Shown here: one piece after another, positions 5,388-12,676 of the stretch
Position numbering within the stretch: the first letter of the stretch is position 1
Layout of the letters: each line of letters starts with the position of its first letter
Assembly (NCBI GenBank): GCA_910586965.1
Contig: CAJUMF010000059.1
Coordinates: 1-12,676 of the forward strand
Length of the DNA stretch: 12,676 bases
Origin: an uncultured Dorea sp.
GTDB lineage: Bacteria; Bacillota; Clostridia; Lachnospirales; Lachnospiraceae
Direction: 5' to 3'
Position numbers and translations under genes: made by a program
The notes under the pieces: model-generated
The model's database searches: none
Told to the model about the DNA's origin: nothing
The model's input: the letters and a program-made list of their open reading frames with translations, nothing else

Positions 5388-5396
5388 TGCTACAAT
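5388..5396 (+). promoter_or_regulatory. Promoter of the Bce-like operon (extended -10)
   Basis: TGC-TACAAT is an extended -10 (TGnTACAAT) about 70 bp upstream of the ATPase gene. The region 17 bp upstream (TGGTTT) is a weak -35, consistent with activator dependence through the inverted repeat beside it. Confidence 0.6.
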
Positions 5397-5467
5397 GAGG
5401 TTGTAAGAAAAAAGGATTTATGAGTACTCAGCCTAAGATAAAAAAATCAGACAGGAGGCAGATATAG

Positions 5468-6247
5468 ATGAACCATAATAAGGTTTTAGAAGTTGAAAAT
5501 ATAATCAAGATATACGGCAAAGGAGAGAACCGCACGGAGGCGCTTAAGGGAATCAGCTTTGACGTGCTGGAGGGTGAATTTTTAGGAATCATGGGGCCCA
5601 GCGGCTCGGGAAAGACGACGCTCCTTAACAGCATTGCGACGATGATCCGGGTGACTTCGGGGAAAATACGGCTTAAAGGGGAGGACATCTCTTCTTTTAA
5701 GGGGAAGGAGCTTTCCGGATACCGGGGGAAGGCAATCGGGTATCTGTTCCAGGAGTTTGAGCTGCTTGACAATCTGACGGCCAGGGAGAATATCATCCTG
5801 CCGCTGTCTCTCCACGGAATGACGGGAAGGGAGGCGGAATCCAGATTAAAACGGCTTGCGTGGCATTTCGGCATCGAGGAAGAGTTAGATAAGTTCCCGT
5901 CCCAGATGTCCGGAGGGCAGAAACAGCGGGTGGCGGCGGCGAGGGCGCTGATTGGGAATCCGGGCATCGTGCTGGCGGATGAGCCGACGGGGGCATTGGA
6001 CAGCAGGAATTCCAAGGTGCTGATGGACCGGCTGTCGGCAATCAACGAGGATGAGGGCAGGACGATCATGATGGTCACCCATGATGCAAATGCGGCGAGC
6101 TACTGTTCAAGGATTCTGTTTATCCAGGACGGGCGGCTGTTCCACGAGCTTAGAAGGAATGTGAAGACGGAGACGACGGAAAAGTTTTATGAGCGGATTG
6201 TAACGGTCTTATCACAGTTGGGAGGAGGGAGCGCAAATGTTCTTTAG
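5468..6247 (+). CDS. bceA: ABC transporter ATP-binding protein, BceA-like
   Basis: A 259-residue ATPase subunit of a Bce-type (peptide-7-exporter or MacB-related) transporter that senses and counters cell-envelope antimicrobial peptides such as bacitracin or lantibiotics. Visible motifs are Walker A GPSGSGKT (43-50), Q-loop Gln95, signature MSGGQ (147-151), Walker B IVLADEP (167-173) with Glu172, and switch His205. The C-terminal ~40 residues extend beyond the core nucleotide-binding domain. GGAGG precedes the ATG at 5468. It is the first gene of a four-gene overlapping operon and overlaps the permease start by 11 nt, so the two subunits should be made in step. The actual substrate cannot be read from sequence. 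Confidence 0.93.
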   Translation: MNHNKVLEVENIIKIYGKGENRTEALKGISFDVLEGEFLGIMGPSGSGKTTLLNSIATMIRVTSGKIRLKGEDISSFKGKELSGYRGKAIGYLFQEFELLDNLTARENIILPLSLHGMTGREAESRLKRLAWHFGIEEELDKFPSQMSGGQKQRVAAARALIGNPGIVLADEPTGALDSRNSKVLMDRLSAINEDEGRTIMMVTHDANAASYCSRILFIQDGRLFHELRRNVKTETTEKFYERIVTVLSQLGGGSANVL

Positions 6248-8315
6248 GCAGATTAAGCGGAACGCAGCGAAAAACCGGAAGAATAACGGGCTGTTTTTCG
6301 GTTCTCTTGTAATTGCGGTGATTGCATTTTATACACTTCTATCTATGGATAAGCAGGACGTCATGCGGTTTCTTAAAACGATTGAGAGCGATGCGGTGAC
6401 AAGGCTTTTGCAGCTCATCCCGGTGGTCTATGGGGTATCGCTGTTTTTCGTATTCTTCCTTGTCTACTTTTCCTGCCATTACCAGTTGAATGAGCGCAAG
6501 AAAGAGCTGGGGCTGTATCTGATGCTGGGCATGAAAAAGAGCAGGCTTTTTGCAATGCTCATGAGCGAGACGCTTTTAAACAGCCTGATATCGCTGGTAA
6601 TCGGCATCCCGGCGGCGCTTTTCCTGACGGAGGCAATCAGCCTTATAACGGTCAGGGCGGCGGGGCTTGACATTATCGGGCATGAGGTAACCTGGTCGTT
6701 TCCGGCTGTGGCGGAGACGGCTGCGGGATTTGTCATCGTACAGCTTATTGCCATGCTGCTCTTAAGTGTCCGATTCGCATGTACAGAGCCGGCAAAGCTC
6801 CTTAACCCTGACGCGTCAGAGACGCAGGGGCAGGCGCTCGGAAAAGATGGGAAAGGAAGAGATTTTTTCTTTGCGTCGGGCTGTATCCTGTTTGCGGCAG
6901 CTTACGGGATGGGGGTAAAGATGCTTGGCAGCTTTGACCTTATCATCGTTTTGCTTGTATTGGTTTTAGGAACAGCGGGAACATTTCTTTTGTACCGGGG
7001 AGCGGGGGCGGTCATCGGGCGGCATATCCGAAAGAAAGGCGCGAAAGAATCAGGGCTTTATACATTTACGGGAAGGCAGATTCAGGAAAATGTCCTCTGT
7101 CAGCATAAGACGCTGGCGGTGTCAAGCCTCCTGCTGCTTATCGCGCTGTCTTGTGTCTCTTACGGGATTGGCACGGTGGTAAGCTCCCAGGCGGCGACGG
7201 CGAAGACGGCGGATTTTTCCATCCAGGACAATGAGGAGGACGGGGATGGGGGGAAAGTCCTTGAGACACTTGAGGGCGGGGAGTGCAAAAAGTATATTTC
7301 CGAGTACTATCCGGTGTACCTTGGCCAGGCGGACGCGGAGACCCATAAAGTGTCAGTGGACGGTCTTAAAAAGGCTGCCGCCTCCCTTAAAGGTGTGAAG
7401 GATAAAGAAATGCAGGACAATGTGGTGGAATATATGGATGACAATGAAGGGTATGAATATTTTATCGCGCTGTCCAGCTACAACCATATCCTTGAGGCGG
7501 CTGGAAAGGAAACATTGCATTTTAAGGACAAGGAGGCTGCATTTTACACTTCCATGAAGGAATATCCGGACCGTCTGGCAATATACCGAGGTGCGCTGAA
7601 AAACGGGGCGTATATTGAGCTTGACGGGGAGCGGTATCAGCTTTCGGGGGAAGTCTATTATGACAATGTTGTGGCAGACCGGCAGATTACCCTCGAGAAG
7701 GCGTTTATCGTTCCGGATGAGCTGTACCGGAAGATTGTGGAAGATGACAGGCTATTTTGCTACAACGCCATGCTGAGACCGGAGCTGACAAAAAAGGAGG
7801 GCTTTATGCAGAGCCTTGAGAAGGCATCGGAAATTTTCCGCAGGGAAGGGCTTGACTTTGAAAGCTATCTCTCGGGGATTGGCAGAAGGTTGTTTTACAC
7901 GGTTGCAGGGAGTTATATCACGATTTATCTTGGCGTCCTGTTTATGATTATTGCCAATACTTCTATTGCGCTGAAATACCTGATGCAGCAGCAGGAGAAC
8001 CGGAAACGTTACCGGACGCTTATGATGCTCGGCGCGGATGTGGGGGAAATCTGCCGCTCTTCGGCAAAGCAGATTTATCTTTTTTCGGGCATGGTGCTCA
8101 TCGTATCGTCGGTAAGCTCTGCGTTTGCTATATGGTCGATGTTCAACAGCCTCCTGCGGCTGCCGGACGGCGTATCCCCGGGAAACGTGCTGATTTTAAC
8201 AGGGGCGGCGTTTGCCGTATTTGTTGCAACCCAGATGATTTATGTTATGATAATAGAAAGAGCAGGAAGAAAGGACATATACAGACTGAGCGTCAGACAG
8301 GGGGGCGGGGATTGA
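6237..8315 (+). CDS. bceB: ABC transporter permease, BceB-like (FtsX domain)
   Basis: A 692-residue permease with the Bce-type layout of ten predicted membrane segments (about residues 19-37, 60-80, 113-133, 155-180, 211-229, 234-254, 293-313, 559-580, 612-638 and 648-674). A large extracellular domain of roughly 240 residues lies between segments 7 and 8. In this family that domain binds or senses the antimicrobial peptide and passes the signal to the partner kinase. FtsX-like signatures follow segments 2 and 8 (ERKKELGLYLMLGMKK; RKRYRTLMMLGA). GGAGGAGG lies just upstream of the ATG, inside the ATPase gene. The length matches the usual ~650-700. Flux and sensing functions are inferred from family. 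Confidence 0.93.
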   Translation: MFFRQIKRNAAKNRKNNGLFFGSLVIAVIAFYTLLSMDKQDVMRFLKTIESDAVTRLLQLIPVVYGVSLFFVFFLVYFSCHYQLNERKKELGLYLMLGMKKSRLFAMLMSETLLNSLISLVIGIPAALFLTEAISLITVRAAGLDIIGHEVTWSFPAVAETAAGFVIVQLIAMLLLSVRFACTEPAKLLNPDASETQGQALGKDGKGRDFFFASGCILFAAAYGMGVKMLGSFDLIIVLLVLVLGTAGTFLLYRGAGAVIGRHIRKKGAKESGLYTFTGRQIQENVLCQHKTLAVSSLLLLIALSCVSYGIGTVVSSQAATAKTADFSIQDNEEDGDGGKVLETLEGGECKKYISEYYPVYLGQADAETHKVSVDGLKKAAASLKGVKDKEMQDNVVEYMDDNEGYEYFIALSSYNHILEAAGKETLHFKDKEAAFYTSMKEYPDRLAIYRGALKNGAYIELDGERYQLSGEVYYDNVVADRQITLEKAFIVPDELYRKIVEDDRLFCYNAMLRPELTKKEGFMQSLEKASEIFRREGLDFESYLSGIGRRLFYTVAGSYITIYLGVLFMIIANTSIALKYLMQQQENRKRYRTLMMLGADVGEICRSSAKQIYLFSGMVLIVSSVSSAFAIWSMFNSLLRLPDGVSPGNVLILTGAAFAVFVATQMIYVMIIERAGRKDIYRLSVRQGGGD

Positions 8316-8986
8316 GTAAGATTGTGATTGTTGAAGATGATTGTTATCTCAGGGAAGAGCTGGAGCATACCTTTCTTAAGGAAGGGTACGAGACGGCGGG
8401 CATCTCTTCTTTTGAGGAGCCGGAAAAAGAGATACTCAGGCAGGAGCCGGATTTAATCGTGCTGGATGTAAATCTTCCGGGGAAATCGGGATTTGAGCTT
8501 TGCAAATGGCTGAAGTCGAGAGTTTCTGTTCCCATCCTTATCCTCACGGCGCGGGATGCCCTTACGGATGAATTGTATGCGCTGGGGCTTGGCGCGGATG
8601 ATTTCCTCACCAAGCCGTGCCATCCGAAACGGCTTGCCGCCCGGGCGGAACGTCTGCTCAAGACGTACCGGAAGGTAAAGAATCTGGTGCGGGCGGGGGA
8701 TGTGATGATGGATGCGGATACTTGCAGGGTCATCTGGGGAAAAAAATCGATGGCCCTGCCGGAGACGGAGGGGAAAATCTTGCGGCTGCTTATGGAGCGT
8801 TATCCGGCTGTCGTGGGAAAGCAGGAAATCGTGGAGGCTCTTTGGGGAAACGGTGCATATGTGGACGAAAATATCCTCCAGGTCAACATGACGAGACTAA
8901 GGAAGAATCTTGACGGCATCGGGCTTAAGCGGATGGTGAAAACGGTTAGGGGGAGCGGTTATTGTCTGGAGGTGACGGAGCTTTGA
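8312..8986 (+). CDS. bceR: OmpR-family response regulator, BceR-like
   Basis: A 224-residue two-component regulator. The receiver domain has the acidic pocket E8-D9-D10, phosphoacceptor Asp52 (IVLDVNLPG), Thr79 (ILTARD) and Lys101 (FLTKPC). A winged-helix OmpR/PhoB domain occupies about residues 126-222, with VNMTRLRKNL as the recognition helix and GSGYCL in the wing. The start is taken as TTG at 8312, which overlaps the permease stop (TTGA), because receiver homology begins right there (SKIVIVEDD). Extension to the ATG at 8132 would add 60 unrelated residues read from within the permease gene. A G-rich stretch precedes the TTG. Its probable target is the inverted repeat at 5351-5367, giving autoregulation of the operon. 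Confidence 0.92.
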   Translation: MSKIVIVEDDCYLREELEHTFLKEGYETAGISSFEEPEKEILRQEPDLIVLDVNLPGKSGFELCKWLKSRVSVPILILTARDALTDELYALGLGADDFLTKPCHPKRLAARAERLLKTYRKVKNLVRAGDVMMDADTCRVIWGKKSMALPETEGKILRLLMERYPAVVGKQEIVEALWGNGAYVDENILQVNMTRLRKNLDGIGLKRMVKTVRGSGYCLEVTEL

Positions 8987-10044
8987 GAGGAAGAGAGATT
9001 TGCCTGAAAATGCGCCTGCACTGGCTTGCGCTGCTGGTTTTATCGGATGTCTTTTTTGCTTTTCTTGTGTGGCTTTCCAATCCGGGCGCGCTGAAAAGCC
9101 TTGCCGTTATCATCGTGCTTTACACGGTGCTTTCCGCGGCTGCGGGTTATGCCGTTGACCGTATAAAGGTGCGGGCGCAGCTTAAGGCCCTTGAATCCTG
9201 CCTTGAAAGGCAGGGGGAATATGAGGAGCGGGAACTTTTGGCAGTGACGGATAGGGTGTGGCATCCGGCGGTGAGGGAGGCGTTTTCTCTATTGTGGGAA
9301 GAGCGGTCGGTAAGCAGCGAAAGGCAGCAGGAGCTTGTGAGCTATCAGGAGTTTATCGAGGCGTGGACGCACGAGATTAAGACGCCGCTGTCTCTGGCGG
9401 AGCTGGTGCTGGAAAACCACCGGGAGGAGATGTCGGAGTATGTGTACCGGCGGATGCGGCATGTGCAGCGCATGGCGGGGATGGATGTGGAGCGGATCCT
9501 TTACTATGCAAGGCTCCATGCGGAGCATGTGGATTATCAGTTTGAAAAGATATTCCTGCCGGAGTGCGTGAGGGAAGTGTATGAGAGCTTTTCCGGCATC
9601 CCGGAGGAAAGAGGCATAGAGGTGAGAGACAGGGCCGCGCCTGTCTGGATTGTCAGCGACCGGAGGGTTCTCGGCTTTATGCTTTCCCAGATCTTTGGCA
9701 ATGCGCTTAAATATGCAGGGAAGAACGGCGGGATTGTGGAGATTGCGGGATGGAAGGACGAAGAAAAAGATGCGGGAAAAGGCGGAGGGAGAGGAAAGGT
9801 GCATCTTGCCGTCAGGGATAACGGGGGAGGCGCGCCCCTGGAGGATATCCCGTTTTTGTTTGATAAGGGATTTACAGGGAACCATCCGGGGAGGCAGAAT
9901 GCAACGGGGATGGGGCTTTATTTTGTGAAAAAGTATGCGAAATTGCTGGGAGCGGATGTGAGGGTGGAAGAAGAATTGGGGGATGACGGGTGGTTTGGGA
10001 TAGAATTGGTGTTTCCCGTGGTCTTGCATAAAGTAAAAGGATAA
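8983..10044 (+). CDS. bceS: Intramembrane-sensing histidine kinase, BceS-like
   Basis: A 353-residue sensor kinase. Two N-terminal membrane segments (about 13-32 and 37-56) are joined by a loop of only a few residues, with no extracellular sensor domain. This is the hallmark of kinases that receive their signal from a Bce transporter. The phosphoacceptor is His130 in WTHEIKTPLS. The ATPase domain has the N-box Asn240 (FGNALKY), G1 DNGGG (279-283), F-box FDKGF (293-297) and G2 GMGL (309-312). The preferred start is TTG at 8983, overlapping the regulator's TGA, with GGAGGTGA 8 nt upstream; a TTG at 8962 and an ATG at 9010 are alternatives. It is the last gene of the overlapping operon. Confidence 0.92.
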   Translation: MRGREICLKMRLHWLALLVLSDVFFAFLVWLSNPGALKSLAVIIVLYTVLSAAAGYAVDRIKVRAQLKALESCLERQGEYEERELLAVTDRVWHPAVREAFSLLWEERSVSSERQQELVSYQEFIEAWTHEIKTPLSLAELVLENHREEMSEYVYRRMRHVQRMAGMDVERILYYARLHAEHVDYQFEKIFLPECVREVYESFSGIPEERGIEVRDRAAPVWIVSDRRVLGFMLSQIFGNALKYAGKNGGIVEIAGWKDEEKDAGKGGGRGKVHLAVRDNGGGAPLEDIPFLFDKGFTGNHPGRQNATGMGLYFVKKYAKLLGADVRVEEELGDDGWFGIELVFPVVLHKVKG

Positions 10045-10053
10045 TGATAAAAT
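10024..10053 (+). promoter_or_regulatory. Possible promoter for the D-serine dehydratase gene
   Basis: TTGCAT, an 18-bp spacer and TAAAAT at the very end of the kinase gene. The -10 is good and the -35 poor. No terminator separates the kinase from the next gene, so read-through from the Bce operon is an alternative. Confidence 0.3.
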
Positions 10054-10093
10054 GATTGCAAATAAGAGAATTACATTGGAAGGAGGAAAATAC

Positions 10094-11434
10094 ATGAGAG
10101 AAAATCACAAAACACTGCCTGTTGTTGAGAAACTTTCAAATGCAGAGGAGACGGTATGGATAAACCTGAAAAAACTCCCATCTGCAAAAAAAGACCTGGA
10201 AATCAGTATGGCAGACATTGACGATGCCGAGGCAAGGCTTGAGAGATTTGCCCCATTCATTATGAAGTGCTTTCCTGAGACGAAGAAGGATAACGGGCTG
10301 ATTGAATCTGCGCTGGTTCCCATACCGAAGATGAAAAGATGTCTTGAGGAAACATACAAGACCAGCATACCGGGAGCGCTTTTCCTAAAAAAAGACAGCC
10401 ATCTGGCAGTTGCGGGTTCTGTTAAGGCTCGGGGAGGCATCTATGAGGTGCTGAAGCATACAGAAGAGCTTGCCCTTGCAGCAGGACTTATCAGTACCGC
10501 AGATGATTATGCAAAATTGGCAGAGCCTAAATGCAGGGAATTTTTCAGCCAGTATACGATCCAGGTAGGATCTACGGGAAACTTGGGGCTTAGTATCGGA
10601 ATCGCCAGTGCAGCAGTAGGCTACAAGGTAATCGTACATATGTCTGCCGATGCAAGACAGTGGAAAAAAGATATGCTTAGAAATCATGGTGTCACGGTAA
10701 TTGAGTATGCGTCCGATTACAGCGAAGCAGTGAAAGAAGGGCGGAGGCTGTCTGATGAAGACCCGAAAAGCTATTTCGTAGATGATGAAAATTCGGTAAA
10801 TCTTTTCATGGGCTATGCTGTTGCCGCAAAGCGCTTGAAAAAACAGTTTAATGACCAGAACATTTCCGTTGACGATACCCGTCCTTTGTTCGTCTACATT
10901 CCTTGCGGAGTGGGCGGCGCGCCAGGCGGTGTGACTTTTGGCTTAAAGGAAATATGGGGGGACAATGTACATTGCTTTTTCATCGAACCTGTACAGGCGC
11001 CAGCTATGCTCCTTGGCATGGCAACCGGACTTCACAACGAGATATCCGTGCAGGACATCGGCCTCACCGGTCAAACTCATGCAGACGGCCTGGCAGTAGG
11101 CCGCCCTTCCGGATTCGTCGGCAAAGTCATGGAACCTCTCCTTTCCGGGGAATTCACGGTGTCTGATAAAAAGCTATACGACTATATGCGCGCGCTCCTT
11201 GATGCAGAAGAAATCTTTATAGAGCCAAGCGCCTGCGCGGCCTTTGAAGGTCCCGTAAAGCTTCTGGCCTGCGAGGAGACGAAAGAATATATAAAGAAAA
11301 ACGGATTGGAAAGAGTTATGGAAAATGCTGCACACATTGTATGGGCTACCGGAGGCAGTCTTGTTCCTGAAGAAATCCGTAAGGAATACAAAAACATATA
11401 TCTCGATGAACCTGTTAAATACAGGTTGATATGA
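10094..11434 (+). CDS. dsdA: D-serine dehydratase (D-serine ammonia-lyase)
   Basis: A 446-residue PLP enzyme of the DsdA family, which converts D-serine to pyruvate and ammonia in the cytoplasm; E. coli DsdA is about the same length. The PLP-binding lysine is Lys111 in GSVKARGGIYEVLKH. The phosphate/substrate loop GSTGNLGLSIG (159-169) and the glycine-rich CGVGGAPGG (271-279) are present, as are DGLAVGRPSGFVG (331-343) and the C-terminal WATGGS. The start at 10094 is chosen because GGAGG lies 8 nt upstream; an in-frame ATG at 10052 lacks a site. It lies 49 nt after the kinase gene and is followed by a small gene with 33 nt between them. It probably serves D-serine detoxification or use as carbon and nitrogen. 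Confidence 0.93.
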   Translation: MRENHKTLPVVEKLSNAEETVWINLKKLPSAKKDLEISMADIDDAEARLERFAPFIMKCFPETKKDNGLIESALVPIPKMKRCLEETYKTSIPGALFLKKDSHLAVAGSVKARGGIYEVLKHTEELALAAGLISTADDYAKLAEPKCREFFSQYTIQVGSTGNLGLSIGIASAAVGYKVIVHMSADARQWKKDMLRNHGVTVIEYASDYSEAVKEGRRLSDEDPKSYFVDDENSVNLFMGYAVAAKRLKKQFNDQNISVDDTRPLFVYIPCGVGGAPGGVTFGLKEIWGDNVHCFFIEPVQAPAMLLGMATGLHNEISVQDIGLTGQTHADGLAVGRPSGFVGKVMEPLLSGEFTVSDKKLYDYMRALLDAEEIFIEPSACAAFEGPVKLLACEETKEYIKKNGLERVMENAAHIVWATGGSLVPEEIRKEYKNIYLDEPVKYRLI

Positions 11435-11467
11435 GTGAAAAATGTTTACGGACAGGAGGAAATGAAT

Positions 11468-11845
11468 ATGTATGAGCAAGACTATATTATGCGTATGAAC
11501 AGGGATGCGGTGAGAGTCATCGCAAAATTGCTTTTTAACAAAGATGTAAATTCATTGAAAGATATTGCGGACGATGAGTCGGCAGGGGACAATATTCATA
11601 AGACAATCTGTATGCAGGATAATGCAAAAAATCTGTTGAAGATGGAGGAAGAGATTCTTTGTGATTTGAAACAGAATAAAGACAGGTCATTGGAGCGGGC
11701 GATGCTGTTTTACTTAAGTCTCAGTGAAGAAGACGAAGAGTTTCTTAAAAATCACGATTACAGCCACGAAAAGATGAAAGAACGTCTGTTAGAGATTGCG
11801 GAGAAATTTGGCATTGCTGATATTATAAAGGCGATTTACATTTAA
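11468..11845 (+). CDS. Small helical protein, DUF6483-like
   Basis: A 125-residue, largely helical, charged protein opening YEQDYIMRMNRDAVRVIAKL. From memory this resembles DUF6483 proteins of Lachnospiraceae; no function is known to me. There is no signal peptide or membrane segment. The ATG at 11468 has AGGAGG 8 nt upstream. A GTG at 11435 abutting the previous stop and an ATG at 11462 are in frame, but they sit before, or too close to, that site. It lies just behind the D-serine dehydratase gene without a terminator between them, so the two are likely co-transcribed. Confidence 0.75.
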   Translation: MYEQDYIMRMNRDAVRVIAKLLFNKDVNSLKDIADDESAGDNIHKTICMQDNAKNLLKMEEEILCDLKQNKDRSLERAMLFYLSLSEEDEEFLKNHDYSHEKMKERLLEIAEKFGIADIIKAIYI

Positions 11846-11894
11846 AAACGACAATATGTACAGAAAAAGGAACAAAATTAGGCTGAACAACCAC

Positions 11895-11923
11895 TAGACT
11901 TTTACCTTCCTTCGGACTATAAT
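11895..11923 (+). promoter_or_regulatory. Promoter of the pyruvate:ferredoxin oxidoreductase gene
   Basis: TAGACT (11895-11900), a 17-bp spacer and TATAAT (11918-11923), about 60 bp upstream of the start codon. The -10 is perfect and the -35 matches 4 of 6. The AT-rich leader that follows ends in AAGGAGG. Confidence 0.65.
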
Positions 11924-11981
11924 AATTATACACGTCAATTTATTGTAAATTGTATTAAATTTTAAGGAGGAACAACAAAAA

Positions 11982-12676
11982 ATGGCAAGAAAAATGAAGA
12001 CCATGGATGGTAATCAGGCAGCGGCTCACGCTTCATATGCTTATACCGAAGTTGCAGCCATTTACCCGATCACCCCGTCATCTGTTATGCCGGAGCATGT
12101 AGATGAGTGGGCTACTGAGGGAAGGAAGAACATTTTCGGACAGACAGTCCAGGTAACAGAGATGCAGTCTGAGGCAGGAGCGGCGGGAGCTGTACACGGC
12201 TCACTGGCAGCAGGTGCCCTTACGACGACATTTACTGCATCACAGGGATTACTGTTGATGATTCCTAACTTATATAAAGTAGCAGGCGAGCAGCTTCCAG
12301 GTGTATTCCACGTGTCAGCACGTGCCCTTGCAAGCCACGCATTATCAATCTTTGGCGATCACTCTGATGTTTACGCATGCCGCCAGACAGGAGCAGCTAT
12401 GCTCTGCGAGTCCAGCGTGCAGGAGGTTATGGACCTTACGCCGGTTGCACACTGTGCAGCGCTGAAAGGCAAGCTCCCGTTCATCAATTTCTTTGACGGT
12501 TTCCGTACATCCCACGAGATCCAGAAGATCGAGACATGGGATTATGAGGATCTCAAAGAGCTTGTAGATATGGATGCCATCGATGCATTCAGAAACCATG
12601 CGCTGAATCCGAATCATCCATGCCAGAGAGGTTCCGCTCAGAATCCGGACATCTTCTTCCAGGCAAGAGAGGCATG
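11982..12676 (+). CDS. nifJ: Pyruvate:ferredoxin (flavodoxin) oxidoreductase, N-terminal part
   Basis: The first 231 codons of a gene that runs off the window; the full protein is usually about 1,170-1,200 residues. The enzyme oxidatively decarboxylates pyruvate to acetyl-CoA and CO2 and reduces ferredoxin, and it is central to clostridial fermentation. The domain I motif YPITPSS is at 28-34, with Thr31. Glu64 lies in EMQSEAGAAGAVHG and Arg114 in VSARALASHALSIFGDHSDV. These positions coincide with the pyruvate/TPP-contacting residues described for the Desulfovibrio africanus enzyme. AAGGAGG lies 11 nt upstream of the ATG. Its own promoter separates it from the preceding small gene. No stop codon occurs in frame before the edge. 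Confidence 0.96.
   Translation, partial: MARKMKTMDGNQAAAHASYAYTEVAAIYPITPSSVMPEHVDEWATEGRKNIFGQTVQVTEMQSEAGAAGAVHGSLAAGALTTTFTASQGLLLMIPNLYKVAGEQLPGVFHVSARALASHALSIFGDHSDVYACRQTGAAMLCESSVQEVMDLTPVAHCAALKGKLPFINFFDGFRTSHEIQKIETWDYEDLKELVDMDAIDAFRNHALNPNHPCQRGSAQNPDIFFQAREA

Noticed and set aside
5428..6082. Several long antisense frames across the ATPase gene
   Set aside because: Shadow frames of a GC-rich coding strand; the sense frame has all ABC motifs.
8132..8311. Response regulator starting at the ATG at 8132
   Set aside because: The added 60 residues come from an alternate frame of the permease gene; the receiver domain begins at the TTG at 8312.
9289..10095. 268-codon antisense frame across the kinase gene
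   Set aside because: The opposite strand encodes a complete histidine kinase; the antisense product is low-complexity and proline/histidine-rich without motifs.
10903..11166. 87-codon alternate frame inside the D-serine dehydratase gene
   Set aside because: It lies wholly within a well-supported enzyme frame and has no ribosome binding site.
12345..12617. 90-codon antisense frame at the right end
   Set aside because: It lies opposite the conserved pyruvate:ferredoxin oxidoreductase frame.

Overview
The window reads as a low-to-mid GC anaerobic Firmicute, most likely a gut Lachnospiraceae-type Clostridium. The indications are a pyruvate:ferredoxin oxidoreductase start at the right end, strong AGGAGG ribosome binding sites throughout, a Bce-type antimicrobial-peptide resistance module, an Rpn/PD-(D/E)XK-type protein, and a small protein resembling DUF6483. 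The genus cannot be fixed from the sequence alone.

Positions 1-5260 form an AT-rich accessory region with phage or mobile-element character. A tyrosine recombinase (minus strand, 20-1024) lies next to a 900-bp segment bounded by a perfect 18-bp inverted repeat (1076-1093 and 1958-1975). The segment holds two convergent reading frames that look like alternative C-terminal domains of a phage tail fibre. Both frames run through the repeat in the same codon phase (T-E-L-I-K), so inversion would swap one C-terminus for the other. This is shufflon-like architecture with its probable recombinase beside it; the constant N-terminal part of the fibre is not visible. Next come a Dam-type adenine methyltransferase broken by a single-base frameshift, an operator-like array of half-sites on a 10/20-bp period, and a small XRE/Cro repressor with a terminator. 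These are followed by a 38-residue hydrophobic peptide gene with a perfect-consensus promoter whose spacer holds a 16-bp palindrome, then several very small genes (a membrane peptide, a ribbon-helix-helix protein, a membrane-anchored hypothetical), a decayed stretch, and an Rpn-family nuclease-like gene closed by a strong terminator.

Positions 5340-10044 are visibly more GC-rich and hold one compact operon: ABC ATPase, FtsX-type permease with a large extracellular domain, OmpR-type response regulator and a short intramembrane-sensing histidine kinase. All four genes overlap, and the regulator and kinase each begin with TTG inside the previous gene's stop codon. The promoter has an extended -10, a poor -35 and an inverted repeat TTACA-N5-TGTAA where an activator would sit. 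This suggests positive autoregulation of a Bce-like sensing and detoxification module.

Positions 10094-11845 encode a D-serine dehydratase followed closely by a small helical protein. After a promoter-bearing gap, the 5' part of a pyruvate:ferredoxin oxidoreductase gene (nifJ/por) runs off the right edge. These last genes look like ordinary chromosomal metabolism. No tRNA, rRNA, CRISPR array or complete insertion sequence was seen.
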